Both the position numbers and the translations under genes were made by a program. 64,000 bases of DNA, taken from IMG/VR virus record IMGVR_UViG_3300042558_004148, positions 1-64,000 of that record; one strand, written 5' to 3'. A model generated the notes under the pieces. That model ran no database searches. It was not told the DNA's origin and saw only the letters and a list, made by a program, of their open reading frames with translations. Of the stretch, positions 26,668 to 35,239 are shown piece after piece (the stretch's first letter is position 1; each line of letters opens with the position of its first letter). This stretch comes from a virus.

Positions 26668-27237
26668 TTGATACCAAGTAAAGATCCATATAATTACCAA
26701 CAATATTACAAAAGTGACCTGGATTTTTTGGATCAGGATTTTTTAAATATCCCGAATTGGAGGATAAGAAAAAATGTAGATGGACAGGAATCATACGAGA
26801 TCACTGTGGGTAAAATATCAGATATAATTAGTCATAGAAGTGACGAGATATATTTAGAGATGTCCGGAGTCTGGTCAAAAAATTCACATTGTAAAAGAAT
26901 GCAGGTTGGATGCCTGATTGTTAAAAATAAATCAATTATTTCTGATGGCTATAATGGATCGCCATCAGGGTTTCCGAATGTATGTGAATCCGATACGAAT
27001 GATACCTTACCATATGTTTTACACGCTGAGGCAAATGCAATAACAAAGTTAGCTAGAGGAACACAGAGTTCCAATAATTCAACACTATATGTTACATTAT
27101 CACCATGTTTTGAATGCTCCAAACTAATAATACAATCCGGAATAAAACGGGTTTTATTTTCCGAAGTATATAGGAAACCCGAATCAATTGCTTTTTTAGC
27201 AGAGGCTGGAATAGAAATAATCAAATTGACCAAATAA
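26668..27237 (+). CDS. Deoxycytidylate (dCMP) deaminase
   Basis: A zinc-dependent cytidine/deoxycytidylate deaminase that makes dUMP for dTMP synthesis. 'RMQVGCLIVKNKSIISDGYNG' with 'PSGFPNVCE' is the dCMP deaminase signature. 'HAEANAI' carries the zinc His and catalytic Glu, and 'SPCFECSK' the two zinc cysteines. The ORF opens with a TTG at 26668, giving a 50-residue N-terminal extension. The first in-frame ATG lies inside the fold, so TTG or another non-ATG start upstream is likely. A host-type promoter precedes it, as expected for an early or middle metabolism gene. Confidence 0.9.
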   Translation: MIPSKDPYNYQQYYKSDLDFLDQDFLNIPNWRIRKNVDGQESYEITVGKISDIISHRSDEIYLEMSGVWSKNSHCKRMQVGCLIVKNKSIISDGYNGSPSGFPNVCESDTNDTLPYVLHAEANAITKLARGTQSSNNSTLYVTLSPCFECSKLIIQSGIKRVLFSEVYRKPESIAFLAEAGIEIIKLTK

Positions 27238-27241
27238 AAAC

Positions 27242-27874
27242 ATGCAAAAGAAAGAGAAAAACATCCAAAAATTAGCAGAAGATTTCATAGTAGCTAGAAC
27301 TGATTCGTCATTTAGCCTATTATTCGAAAGACTTAGACCAGGAATACTCAATCACTGTTTCCTTATTGTAAAAGAGCAAGAATTGGCACAGGATGCTTTT
27401 CTAAACACCATGACAAAGATATGGACAAAAATTGAACAGTATAACGGTGAGCGTGGAAATTTTTCGACATGGTGCTATAATATAGCTAGAAATGAATCAT
27501 TACTTCTGATGAAATCTAGAAAAAGATATTATAATCACAGTGACAGCGAACTTGAATTTCTATCTTCCAAAAATACAATAGGTGATCTTGGAGGAATTTA
27601 TATGATAGAAGATGATCCAACAAATACCTTTTTTAATGACGGTGAAAGCTTGGATGTAATATACGAATCTGTTTTGGATGAGATTAGAGCACTACCCGAA
27701 TTATATAGGGACATAATGATAGATCGTGAGATAAATAATATGAAGTATAAGGACATAGCTGAAAAATACGACATAAAGAAAAGATCTATAGCTACCAGAA
27801 TAAGAAGGGCTAGATGTAAAATTAGAAAAAGTATAGACGGAAACATTACGCTTATGAGCGGATATAAAAAATAA
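27242..27874 (+). CDS. ECF-like RNA polymerase sigma factor
   Basis: A 210-residue two-domain sigma. Region 2 lies at about 20-95 ('LAQDAFLNTMTKIWTKIEQY', 'GNFSTWCYNIARNESLLLMK'). Region 4, at about 145-200, has a helix-turn-helix: 'LPELYRDIMIDREINNMKYKDIAEKYDI' (in parts) then 'KKRSIATRIRRARCKIRK'. It would redirect host RNA polymerase to a phage promoter class. It starts four bases after the deaminase gene, in the same early/middle unit. A separate gp55-type late sigma is encoded at 34388, so this phage has two sigma-like proteins. Confidence 0.85.
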   Translation: MQKKEKNIQKLAEDFIVARTDSSFSLLFERLRPGILNHCFLIVKEQELAQDAFLNTMTKIWTKIEQYNGERGNFSTWCYNIARNESLLLMKSRKRYYNHSDSELEFLSSKNTIGDLGGIYMIEDDPTNTFFNDGESLDVIYESVLDEIRALPELYRDIMIDREINNMKYKDIAEKYDIKKRSIATRIRRARCKIRKSIDGNITLMSGYKK

Positions 27875-27881
27875 AGCTTTT

Positions 27882-28316
27882 ATGTTAAGATTAATTAAAG
27901 TAATTAAGGAGATAATTCTCTATAGGGAATATTCCAGAATAATTAAGAAGGAATCAGAGAATGCACAGCTTTGGAGCAGAAGAAAATTAAGACTTGATTT
28001 TTTTAATAGAATATACACGGTTATAAATTTACCTCCTGAGGTTTTATATGCTACTGATTTACCCAAGGAATCAAGACCTTCCTTTGTTATAAGTGAAACT
28101 AAGGATATTAACGACTACCTTAAGGCCTTAAATCTCGAGGAATTACTTACAATGTGGATCGAACCAGTAAAGGATACTGATGAGGAGTCATATCTTGTTG
28201 TTTATCAGTTTTTATTTAGATATTTGAGCTGGCTTTGGTTAATCAGGTTTATACTTGAGATAGCTATAGTGGTAACGATACTTTGTAATCTAAATTGGAT
28301 AATATCACTATTTTAA
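27882..28316 (+). CDS. Hypothetical protein with a C-terminal membrane anchor
   Basis: A 144-residue protein with a basic helical N-terminus ('LIKVIKEIILYREYSRIIKK') and one hydrophobic C-terminal segment from about residue 108 to the end. No family recognised. It lies 7 bases after the sigma gene, and its stop directly abuts the ATG of the nuclease gene. It may tether a partner to the inner membrane. Confidence 0.6.
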   Translation: MLRLIKVIKEIILYREYSRIIKKESENAQLWSRRKLRLDFFNRIYTVINLPPEVLYATDLPKESRPSFVISETKDINDYLKALNLEELLTMWIEPVKDTDEESYLVVYQFLFRYLSWLWLIRFILEIAIVVTILCNLNWIISLF

Positions 28317-29123
28317 ATGGTTACCGATAAATTCAAGGAGGATCTTGAAAAAAAATTAGAATTTTTCAATGATCCCAAATTTATATTCAATGAGGATATC
28401 CATGTTTATAGATATGATGGGATAAAGTTTGATTCAGTCACCACATTTTTAAAGAATTTCAAAACTGCTTTTGATAAAACATATTGGTCGAAAAGAAAAG
28501 CTCAGGAAAGAGGTGTAGACGTATCGGTAGTTCTTAATGAGTGGCAAAATAAGGCTGATGTTGCTAATGACCTAGGTACAAGAGTTCATAAGTTTATAGA
28601 AGATTTTTGGAGCGGTTTAAATCCAATAAATCCTAATGATGGTAGCGAATACGCTAAAAGAATAGATAAATTTATGGTTGCCTATGATAAGGTACTAAAG
28701 CATATGGTACCTCTCAAATCGGAACTTAGAGTATTTTCTAAAAAATGGAGAATAGCTGGTACAATAGACCAACCATTTCTTTTCTACGATAAGAAGAGAG
28801 ACAAAATATTTCTTATTATAGGTGATTGGAAAACTAATGGTGAATTTAAGGATGATAACCACCCTAAGGGGAGATATCAGAAATTACTAAGACCTTTTAC
28901 TAATCTATATGCAAACCACCATAATGAGTATTCCATACAAATAAGCATGTATAGATTAATTCTTGAGGAGGAATTGGGGATAGAAACCGAGAGTGGATTC
29001 CTTTGTCATATTGGACCTGATGATGCTCCCAGAATATTCCCAGCAAAGGATTTAAGAGAACCCTTAAGAGCTTATTTAAACCAAAATAGAGAAAATAATT
29101 TAGATATTTTTGATCTAAATTAG
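28317..29123 (+). CDS. PD-(D/E)XK (RecB/Cas4-like) nuclease
   Basis: A 268-residue protein with the motif order of RecB-family nucleases: 'LGTRVHKFIEDFW' (GxxxH motif) near 85, 'RIAGTIDQPF' (catalytic GxxD) near 145, 'IIGDWKTNGEF' (D-W-K-T, the DxK lysine) near 168, and 'SIQISMYRLIL' (Q-x-x-x-Y) near 207. No cysteine cluster, so not Cas4 with an Fe-S cluster. It probably acts in recombination, DNA degradation or processing of replication intermediates. Confidence 0.8.
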   Translation: MVTDKFKEDLEKKLEFFNDPKFIFNEDIHVYRYDGIKFDSVTTFLKNFKTAFDKTYWSKRKAQERGVDVSVVLNEWQNKADVANDLGTRVHKFIEDFWSGLNPINPNDGSEYAKRIDKFMVAYDKVLKHMVPLKSELRVFSKKWRIAGTIDQPFLFYDKKRDKIFLIIGDWKTNGEFKDDNHPKGRYQKLLRPFTNLYANHHNEYSIQISMYRLILEEELGIETESGFLCHIGPDDAPRIFPAKDLREPLRAYLNQNRENNLDIFDLN

Positions 29124-29167
29124 AAACAAATAGAGAATAATAACTAAAATAATAAAAATATAATATT

Positions 29168-29689
29168 ATGAACAAGAAAGAATCAGAAGCAATGGAAAAT
29201 CAATTCCCTGGAGGATCTACTGAGATCGATTTTAGTAACGATCCTATCATGAGCAGTCTTAATATCGACAATGAATTGGTAAAATCTTTGGAGAATTCTA
29301 TTTCTGAAAAAAAGGAGGAAATAAAAAATAAAGTTTATGCAGTTTCTTTTGACGATAAACTTTTTGCTGAGTATGATAAATTTATTGCTGATTATGCAGA
29401 ATGGACTTCTACTGAGGCATTAGGAATTGTACAAGTTAATAAAACTATCCAGAAAATTAAAAAAGAGGGAATCAAAGACGGTGTAATCTATCTAGGTGCT
29501 TTACCTCTTGAGGCAAGTCACTATTTTCTTTCTAAATCTAAAGGAACAGGAAAGGAAAGTGCAGAATCTTTCATAAGACTTTATAAACCTTTAGATATGG
29601 CATTATCAGATGCTAAATCTGATGTAGCTGAGGTTAAAGATCTAGAAAAACAACTAGCTGCAGCAATGCAGGGTGTTACATTGGGATAA
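29168..29689 (+). CDS. Hypothetical protein
   Basis: A 173-residue soluble, mainly helical protein with an acidic disordered N-terminal 35 residues, a compact centre ('FIADYAEWTSTEALGIVQVN', 'GVIYLGALPLEASHYFL') and a helical tail ending in a Gly. No motif recognised. A terminator follows directly, and no late box precedes it, so it probably belongs to the nuclease unit. Confidence 0.6.
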   Translation: MNKKESEAMENQFPGGSTEIDFSNDPIMSSLNIDNELVKSLENSISEKKEEIKNKVYAVSFDDKLFAEYDKFIADYAEWTSTEALGIVQVNKTIQKIKKEGIKDGVIYLGALPLEASHYFLSKSKGTGKESAESFIRLYKPLDMALSDAKSDVAEVKDLEKQLAAAMQGVTLG

Positions 29690-29712
29690 TCCAGAATTTA
29701 TATATAGATTTT

Positions 29713-29739
29713 AAAAGCTAGCATTTGCTAGCTTTTTTT
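29713..29739 (+). terminator. Intrinsic terminator
   Basis: AAAGCTAGCA (29714-29723) pairs with 29726-29735 and is followed by a seven-T run. A late promoter box lies six bases downstream. Confidence 0.88.
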
Positions 29740-29744
29740 ATGTG

Positions 29745-29752
29745 GATATATA
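29745..29752 (+). promoter_or_regulatory. Putative late promoter GATATATA before the membrane-protein pair
   Basis: GATATATA between a terminator and the ATG at 29778 (25-base spacing). Confidence 0.7.
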
Positions 29753-29777
29753 ATGAATAAATTAAAATAAATTAGTT

Positions 29778-30062
29778 ATGTTAGAAAAAATTAAAAACAA
29801 TTCTTGGTCAATAAACATGGTTTTACTACTATTAGTATTATTGAGACAATGTGGTGTTAATAGCGACATTGATAGACTTGAGAAAAATTCAAAATCTACA
29901 AAGGCTGTAGTTGATTCGTTACTTATTATTACTCCTTCTAATACGGAGATAAAAGAGGAAATGAATCAGACAATGTTTAATTTCCTGATATATGAAGATG
30001 ATTTTGATAAAGGAAAAACTTCACTATCCGAAATAAAATCAAAGATAAATGAATCAAAATAA
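29778..30062 (+). CDS. Small membrane-anchored coiled-coil protein
   Basis: Ninety-four residues: a hydrophobic segment at about 12-26 ('SINMVLLLLVLLRQCG') followed by a charged helical domain. The cysteine at the end of the hydrophobic stretch could be a relaxed Bacteroidota lipobox, which would make this an outer lipoprotein, possibly spanin-like. It overlaps by 14 bases a gene for a four-helix membrane protein. Neither spanin nor other function is shown. Confidence 0.55.
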   Translation: MLEKIKNNSWSINMVLLLLVLLRQCGVNSDIDRLEKNSKSTKAVVDSLLIITPSNTEIKEEMNQTMFNFLIYEDDFDKGKTSLSEIKSKINESK

Positions 30063-30699
30063 AAGAGAATCCACCATAAAGTGGTTTATCATTGGTACCT
30101 TCGTTACATTATATCTAATAGTTTCGATCATATCAACTATCCACGTTATTGATTTTTTTAGATTATCCAATCCCGAATGGTTAGCTATATCTCTGGCGTT
30201 AGCATTTGAGATAGGTGCTGCTGCATCTTTGGCATCGCTAATAGCTCTGGATAAAATGAATAAAACTATAGTTTGGATGCTATTTATTATTCTTACTTTA
30301 ATGCAAGCTATGGGTAATACTTATTATGCATATACGAATCTCTCAGATTTTTCTAAATGGAGCGAGCTATTTGGCTTAGTCGAGGAAGAAATAATATATC
30401 AAAAAAGAATTTTGTCACTGATAAGCGGTGCTATACTTCCTTTAGTTTCTTTAGGATTCATAAAATCACTGGTTGATTATATAAGACCAGAAGCTAAAGA
30501 AACAACTAATTATACTCATGTAGATTCAGACGAACCGGATTCCGTACAGATTAAAGAGGCTGATGAGATCATGGAAACACCCATTGTCGATAGTTCTAAT
30601 GAAATAGATTTAAAGTCAATTGACGCTGGAGGGAGCGGATCTGAATTAAAGGACCTAATATATAAGGATGGTCATGTGGATCCAACCAGTCTTAGATAA
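30049..30699 (+). CDS. Polytopic membrane protein with cytoplasmic tail
   Basis: A 216-residue protein with four likely membrane helices (about residues 11-33, 45-67, 72-90 and 118-140) and a 70-residue acidic, disordered C-terminal tail. It is expressed from the late promoter at 29745 together with the preceding small membrane protein. A role in lysis, host membrane remodelling or superinfection exclusion is possible; no family recognised. Confidence 0.6.
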   Translation: MNQNKRESTIKWFIIGTFVTLYLIVSIISTIHVIDFFRLSNPEWLAISLALAFEIGAAASLASLIALDKMNKTIVWMLFIILTLMQAMGNTYYAYTNLSDFSKWSELFGLVEEEIIYQKRILSLISGAILPLVSLGFIKSLVDYIRPEAKETTNYTHVDSDEPDSVQIKEADEIMETPIVDSSNEIDLKSIDAGGSGSELKDLIYKDGHVDPTSLR

Positions 30700-30722
30700 A
30701 TATGTAAAAAAATTATAAAGAT

Positions 30723-31400
30723 TTGTCAAATACAGAAACCCAAAACATAGATAATTTCGACGGAGGATCTGCAGCATCTTCCGGACCAATCGAATTTATA
30801 GGTGGTTCATCAGAATTTGCTACCGATCCTCTAGGTGGTGCTACTGCAGGATTCGATACATTATATACTAATATTGCTCTTACTTACTCTGATATTGATA
30901 GGGTAAAAGCAACATTTGAGAGATTTAATGATCCTAGTGAGATTAGATTTATAAAAGAAGCTCTCACAGTAACAAAGCAGTCACAAACATTAAATAAACT
31001 TGATTTGGTTGATTTTTTTCACCCATTGCAGGATTTTTCTGAATATCAGAAACAGAGTATGATAATAGGTCCAAGATCATCAGTCAATATAGATGCTGGA
31101 TCTTTTTATGGCACTACAGGTGAGGTTTCAATGTTTATCGCTAAGGCAAATTATCTGCCGGAGGCTGAAGATAACGATAGAATTTTATTCTGGGATTATA
31201 AGGCTAATGTCAGAAATATTATGGGAAGTATAATGATCCTAACCGGTGCGGTAAAAGATGGTTCTCAATGGAGAGGGTGGGACATTGATCCATTTTCAAC
31301 ATATGGACATACTGGGAATGCTAATAGTTCCCAAGGAGGTTTTATATTCACTAATCCAACGGATTATAGTGTTAACCTAACAGTAATAGCAGCTAATTAA
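30723..31400 (+). CDS. Structural-type protein, paralogue A
   Basis: A 225-residue protein starting at a TTG. The last 90 residues ('ILFWDYKANVRNIMGSIMIL', 'RGWDIDPF', 'GGFIFTNPTDYSVNLTV') line up with the C-terminal part of the next gene. The N-terminal part is Gly/Ser-rich then helical. Beta-rich and without catalytic motif; it lies in a late transcript, so a virion decoration or fibre-attachment protein is likely. Confidence 0.55.
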   Translation: MSNTETQNIDNFDGGSAASSGPIEFIGGSSEFATDPLGGATAGFDTLYTNIALTYSDIDRVKATFERFNDPSEIRFIKEALTVTKQSQTLNKLDLVDFFHPLQDFSEYQKQSMIIGPRSSVNIDAGSFYGTTGEVSMFIAKANYLPEAEDNDRILFWDYKANVRNIMGSIMILTGAVKDGSQWRGWDIDPFSTYGHTGNANSSQGGFIFTNPTDYSVNLTVIAAN

Positions 31401-31401
31401 T

Positions 31402-31887
31402 ATGGCAACACAACCAATAACTTGCCCATATCTGGTAGACGAAGGATTTAGATTCTATAACGGTAATCTAGTATTAGATAACGGGCAGACCAATAATCCA
31501 CCAGTATATTTACCTATGAATGACCTCGAATTAAAAGTAGATACATTTGCAAGGAATAGAGCGATACTAAGAGTATCCAGCTGTTTTCTTTTAAGTCAAG
31601 GTGATATTGCTAATTCCGATGGCTATGTTGATCTTATAGCAGTAAAAGCGATATTCCCAGCTAATATAGTGGAATCTAAGAAATATATAACGTGGGAATA
31701 TCAAGGTGTCACCAATTATATGGGTGAATTAATGGTTCTTAGTGGAAAGATGCTTTCGTCGACAGATTCAACTTACGAGGGGTGGAATTTAGCTAAACCT
31801 GGCACTGCTTTTAATAACGGCGGTATAACTTTCTGTAATCCACATACCGATATAGAGATAAGATTAGAAATATTAATAGGATCCTAA
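31402..31887 (+). CDS. Structural-type protein, paralogue B
   Basis: A 161-residue protein that starts one base after the previous stop. 'YITWEYQGVTNYMGELMVLSG', 'EGWNLAKPG' and 'GGITFCNPHTDIEIRLEI' (given as short pieces) repeat the C-terminal pattern of paralogue A. It probably forms the same beta-sandwich and may assemble with paralogue A. Function unknown. Confidence 0.55.
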   Translation: MATQPITCPYLVDEGFRFYNGNLVLDNGQTNNPPVYLPMNDLELKVDTFARNRAILRVSSCFLLSQGDIANSDGYVDLIAVKAIFPANIVESKKYITWEYQGVTNYMGELMVLSGKMLSSTDSTYEGWNLAKPGTAFNNGGITFCNPHTDIEIRLEILIGS

Positions 31888-31939
31888 AAATCGCTATTAA
31901 AATGAAATATATAATGTAAAAGTTTCTTGTCCCTTGATG

Positions 31940-31947
31940 GATATATA
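31940..31947 (+). promoter_or_regulatory. Putative late promoter GATATATA before the 723-residue protein
   Basis: GATATATA 22 bases before ATG 31970. A weaker A/T-rich AATATATA-like stretch lies near 31907. Confidence 0.68.
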
Positions 31948-31969
31948 AACTGTAAAAAAAAATTTAACC

Positions 31970-34141
31970 ATGGACTTCATAAACCAAGTAAAAAAATTAA
32001 AAGAAGTAACTAAATCACCTGAGGTTAGAACTCTATGTGAAAGTTTTCTTAACGGGGGATCAGTTTCGGAGAGCGATCTAGTTAAATCTATTAATGAACA
32101 TAATATAACTCCAGACTTCGTATCAAATACGCAAAACCATTTAGATATGATAAGAAAAGAGGAAGCAGAACTTTCTAAAAAGAATGCTGCAGCTCTTATG
32201 GAATCTTGGGGAGGTTTGAAAAATGCATCTTTAAATAATGCAGGATCATACATCTCTAGGAAAGAAGAAAAAGAAGACGTATCACTTTTAGAGAGCTTAT
32301 CGCAATTAGAAGGAAGTGATTTGGATTCTACCGCTAAGTCATTTATTAAATCGCAAGAAGTAAATAATCTAGGAATAAGATTAGCATTAAATTCTATTAA
32401 GGAATCTTCAATTTATAGCTATCCGAAAGCTAAGATTATGGTTGAACAATACAGTAATCTTTTGGAAAATAAAGGAGTTCCTGAATTTTCATTAGTTCAT
32501 AATTTCCTAAATGATATTAAATCTTTATCATGGGATAAAGACGTAGCACAAGTTGCTGAATCTGTTAAGGAGAAATGTGAATCATTGAGCAGAGAAATAG
32601 AGGTAGCTAAAGTTTTGGAAGCTCTAAAGAATAGTGGTAACTCTTCATTCTATTCTGAATTGAACGAAACGTTGAATGCTTGGTTAGTATCGGAAAAAAA
32701 ATCTAATGGTCTACTTGTTAAGAATATTTCAAAATGGAATTTTAATCCAATGGTTAGAGGATTAATAAATTATCTTAATGTTAATGAAACTGAGGATAAA
32801 AGAAAACTTGAAATACCTGAAACTATACAGGGTGAATCTAGCGTATCAAGGGTATATTCTCCAGTTTTATTAGAAAATGGTAGATCACTATTTTACCTTG
32901 GTGGATTTATATTCGAGGCTAATGAGGAAGGTTTAAGAAAAATATCTGATAAAGAAATATCAGCATTGCCACAAGAATATCTTTCATTAGTTTATACATA
33001 CGGTAAAAAACATGTTAGAGTTAACGAAAACGGTATCTTTATTAAATTAGGAAAAAGCATAGTTAGATTGGTTGAAGAAAATGACGAGGTAACTGCTTAT
33101 ATGGGAAAAACTAGATTGAAATTTAGTGATCCTAGTGGTCTTGCTAAGATTGTTGGATTGGAATCCGGATCTTATTTCGGAGTTAATGAATCCGATGTGG
33201 TTAATGACATAATGAATCTTTATACTAATTATAGTAACATCGTAGAATTAGACTTTGCTAAAAGTTTAACTTCAAATGTATATGAAGGTGTTGGTGTTAA
33301 TTTATTCAAATGGATGGATCAAATTTATCTTCAGAAGATAAATGATTCAATGAATGAGAATTCAATACACAAAGTAACTGGAACACAAGCAGTTTCGGTT
33401 GTTAAAAATTATCTTAGATACGATATCTCAGAAGGTTTAACAGAATTCTTGGAAGGTGAGAGCAAGGTTAAATCCGTTATGATTAACGATAGAGAGAAAG
33501 TCATTTCAAACATATCTAAAGTTGATGAGGAATTAAATAAAATAAATACCCTAATAGGATCAAGTCCATTGTACGGAGAATCAGATCAGATCAAAACAGC
33601 TAAAAGAATGCTTGAGTCTGAACTTGTTATGCTAAGAGAAAAATGGAACCAAATAAATCTTGAAATTGAAAAAATAGAGCTTGATATTAATATGAGCGGA
33701 AGCTTAGATCTATTCGAGGATGAAAAATTCAATATCGGTTCTTATATAAAAGTTAAAGAGTCTGGTGAGACTGGAAAAATTATATCTATGGATGGTACAT
33801 CAGGAAGATATACAGTATTATTAGACAATGGCAAAACCTCAGACTTCCTAATAAATGAAATTAGTGACCTTGAGGAAGCATTATCTCAGGCAGCTGAAAA
33901 GAATGCTGAATCATCTGATGAGGACGGTGAGGAAGAAGTTAAAGAATCTAACAATCTTAATAAATCTGACCTTTCAATAGAGGAGCAAAAAAATATACTA
34001 AAGAATTTTGCTGATATGCACGGATTTACTAAAGCTCCTAAAGGTGAAACAGAAGAAAAAATAGAATTAGGTCTAGATAGCTTACATGGTTACAATATAT
34101 CAATGAACGAAGAATCTAGTGAAGATTTAAAAAAAAAGTAA
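31970..34141 (+). CDS. Large late structural protein, ending at a candidate -1 frameshift site
   Basis: A 723-residue helical protein. Residues about 300-400 are a beta-rich core ('LENGRSLFYLGGFIFEANEE'). Residues 505-580 are coiled coil. Residues about 585-640 form an SH3/KOW-like barrel ('FNIGSYIKVKESGETGKIIS', 'YTVLLDNGKTSDF'). The tail is acidic. A run of nine A directly before the stop gives the slippery heptamer A-AAA-AAG. The -1 frame stays open for 52 more codons, to the stop at 34294-34296, and repeats the 'APKGE' theme of the last in-frame residues. Behind a late promoter and followed by a terminator; an internal virion protein is likely. Confidence 0.65.
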   Translation: MDFINQVKKLKEVTKSPEVRTLCESFLNGGSVSESDLVKSINEHNITPDFVSNTQNHLDMIRKEEAELSKKNAAALMESWGGLKNASLNNAGSYISRKEEKEDVSLLESLSQLEGSDLDSTAKSFIKSQEVNNLGIRLALNSIKESSIYSYPKAKIMVEQYSNLLENKGVPEFSLVHNFLNDIKSLSWDKDVAQVAESVKEKCESLSREIEVAKVLEALKNSGNSSFYSELNETLNAWLVSEKKSNGLLVKNISKWNFNPMVRGLINYLNVNETEDKRKLEIPETIQGESSVSRVYSPVLLENGRSLFYLGGFIFEANEEGLRKISDKEISALPQEYLSLVYTYGKKHVRVNENGIFIKLGKSIVRLVEENDEVTAYMGKTRLKFSDPSGLAKIVGLESGSYFGVNESDVVNDIMNLYTNYSNIVELDFAKSLTSNVYEGVGVNLFKWMDQIYLQKINDSMNENSIHKVTGTQAVSVVKNYLRYDISEGLTEFLEGESKVKSVMINDREKVISNISKVDEELNKINTLIGSSPLYGESDQIKTAKRMLESELVMLREKWNQINLEIEKIELDINMSGSLDLFEDEKFNIGSYIKVKESGETGKIISMDGTSGRYTVLLDNGKTSDFLINEISDLEEALSQAAEKNAESSDEDGEEEVKESNNLNKSDLSIEEQKNILKNFADMHGFTKAPKGETEEKIELGLDSLHGYNISMNEESSEDLKKK
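34132..34138 (+). other. Candidate -1 ribosomal frameshift heptamer A-AAA-AAG
   Basis: In the zero frame the codons are TTA AAA AAA AAG TAA (34127-34141), so A-AAA-AAG has exactly the phase needed for -1 slippage, as in E. coli dnaX. A possible hairpin (TTTTGCTCC at 34155-34163 with GGGGAAAA at 34168-34175) begins 16 bases downstream, longer than the usual spacer. A homopolymer sequencing or assembly error is the alternative. Confidence 0.5.
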
Positions 34142-34296
34142 GTCGTAACTTTTATTTTGCTCCTAAAGGGGAAAATCAAAATAAACCAGGCGAGACTTTC
34201 GTTCAATCTTCGGATGGTAAATTAAGTAAAGCTCCTGACGGTAAAGAAATTGAATCCTCTGATGAAAACGAGGAGGATGAAGAAGATAAAGAATAA
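34138..34296 (+). CDS. 52-codon -1-frame extension of the 723-residue protein
   Basis: Open frame from the slippery site to the TAA at 34294-34296, with no own start codon. It encodes 'VSRNFYFAPKGENQNKPG', an 'SDGKLSKAPDGKEIE' stretch and an acidic tail. Composition and the APKG/APDG motifs match the end of the upstream frame ('TKAPKGETEEK'). It is therefore coding sequence of the same protein, reached by frameshifting or by correcting the A-run. Confidence 0.6.
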   Translation, partial: VSRNFYFAPKGENQNKPGETFVQSSDGKLSKAPDGKEIESSDENEEDEEDKE

Positions 34297-34300
34297 TTAA

Positions 34301-34332
34301 AGAATGTAGCTCATAAGCTACATTCTTTTTTT
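34301..34332 (+). terminator. Intrinsic terminator
   Basis: AGAATGTAGCT (34301-34311) pairs perfectly with 34316-34326 around a CATA loop and is followed by seven T. Confidence 0.9.
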
Positions 34333-34387
34333 ATGAAATCATTTATCTATTTTATACTAAAACTATAAACCAACCAAATAACAAACA

Positions 34388-34747
34388 ATGGCTAAAGAAT
34401 ATGTTAAAAACAGCGAGCTTTTAGCAGCTGTAATAGAATCTAAAAGTAAGGGTCAACTTACACCCGATACAATAGATATGTTTATGTTAATGATAAACGG
34501 AATATCTAAAAAAATGTCATATAAGGATCCGGAAGATAAGGAGGATTGTATGGCATTTGCAATGGAGGATCTTTGTAAATATTGGAATAGATTTAACCCA
34601 GAGAAATCAAATAATCCATTTGCTTATTATACACAGATAGCTAAAAATGGATTTGCTAAGGGATGGAAAAAAATACATCCGCCAAAAAATCCTAAAACAA
34701 TACCTTTCAGCTATATAACTGGTGAGGATAATTCGTATAACGTTTAA
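34388..34747 (+). CDS. Late-transcription sigma factor, T4 gp55-like
   Basis: A 119-residue protein. 'LTPDTIDMFMLMINGISKK' then 'YKDPEDKEDCMAFAMEDLCK', 'WNRFNPEKSNNPFAYYTQIA' and 'NGFAKGWKK' match the gp55 family, whose region-2-like helices bind the core polymerase and the late -10 element. T4 gp55 is longer (185 aa). In T4 it needs the sliding clamp and gp33 and reads TATAAATA; here the recurrent GATATATA boxes are the natural target. It lies six bases before the gp4 gene. Confidence 0.82.
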   Translation: MAKEYVKNSELLAAVIESKSKGQLTPDTIDMFMLMINGISKKMSYKDPEDKEDCMAFAMEDLCKYWNRFNPEKSNNPFAYYTQIAKNGFAKGWKKIHPPKNPKTIPFSYITGEDNSYNV

Positions 34748-34753
34748 TCTATT

Positions 34754-35239
34754 ATGGTAGATATAAAGAAAGTAAAACCTAACGGAGATCATAAATCTGG
34801 AAAATATGCACCAAGAAATCCGGATAAGTATATAGGAGATATACACAATATCATCTATAGATCTTCGTGGGAATATAGATTCTGTATCTACTGTGATACT
34901 AATGATTCTATATTAAAGTGGAGCTCAGAACCAGTTGCTATAGATTATTATAACCCTCTTGATAAAAAAGATCACAAGTATAATGTTGATTTTTATATAA
35001 AGGTGCAAAGGGAAGATCAAACCGAACAGGACTGGATAATAGAAATAAAACCAGAAAATCAAACGAAGAAACCCATATATGAGGGGGTTAATACATTAGC
35101 AAAACTTAAATCATATAATAGAAATATGCAGATTTGGATAACAAATCAGGCAAAATTCAAATCTGCCAAAGTATGGGCGGAGAAGAGAGGATATAAATTT
35201 GGTGTTGTTGATGAGAATTTTTTATTTAAAAGTAAATAA
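34754..35239 (+). CDS. Head completion nuclease, T4 gp4-like
   Basis: A 161-residue protein. 'GKYAPRNPDKYIGDIHNIIY' then 'RSSWEYRFCIYCDTN', 'ILKWSSEPVAIDYYNP', 'KYNVDFYI' and 'WIIEIKPENQTKKP' match the gp4/gp50 head completion family. That family has a PD-(D/E)XK-like core (E in R-S-S-W-E, then D-F and E-I-K). It would act on packaged heads before tail joining. T4 gp4 has 150 residues. The stop overlaps the next start by one base. Confidence 0.85.
   Translation: MVDIKKVKPNGDHKSGKYAPRNPDKYIGDIHNIIYRSSWEYRFCIYCDTNDSILKWSSEPVAIDYYNPLDKKDHKYNVDFYIKVQREDQTEQDWIIEIKPENQTKKPIYEGVNTLAKLKSYNRNMQIWITNQAKFKSAKVWAEKRGYKFGVVDENFLFKSK

Noticed and set aside
28317-29123. Cas4 of a phage CRISPR system
   Set aside because: The RecB-like motifs are present, but there is no cysteine cluster for an Fe-S site and no cas gene or array nearby.
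29778-30699. Spanin or holin assignment for the membrane-protein pair
   Set aside because: Topology allows it, but no lysis enzyme is nearby and the second protein has four membrane segments and a long tail. Left as unknown.
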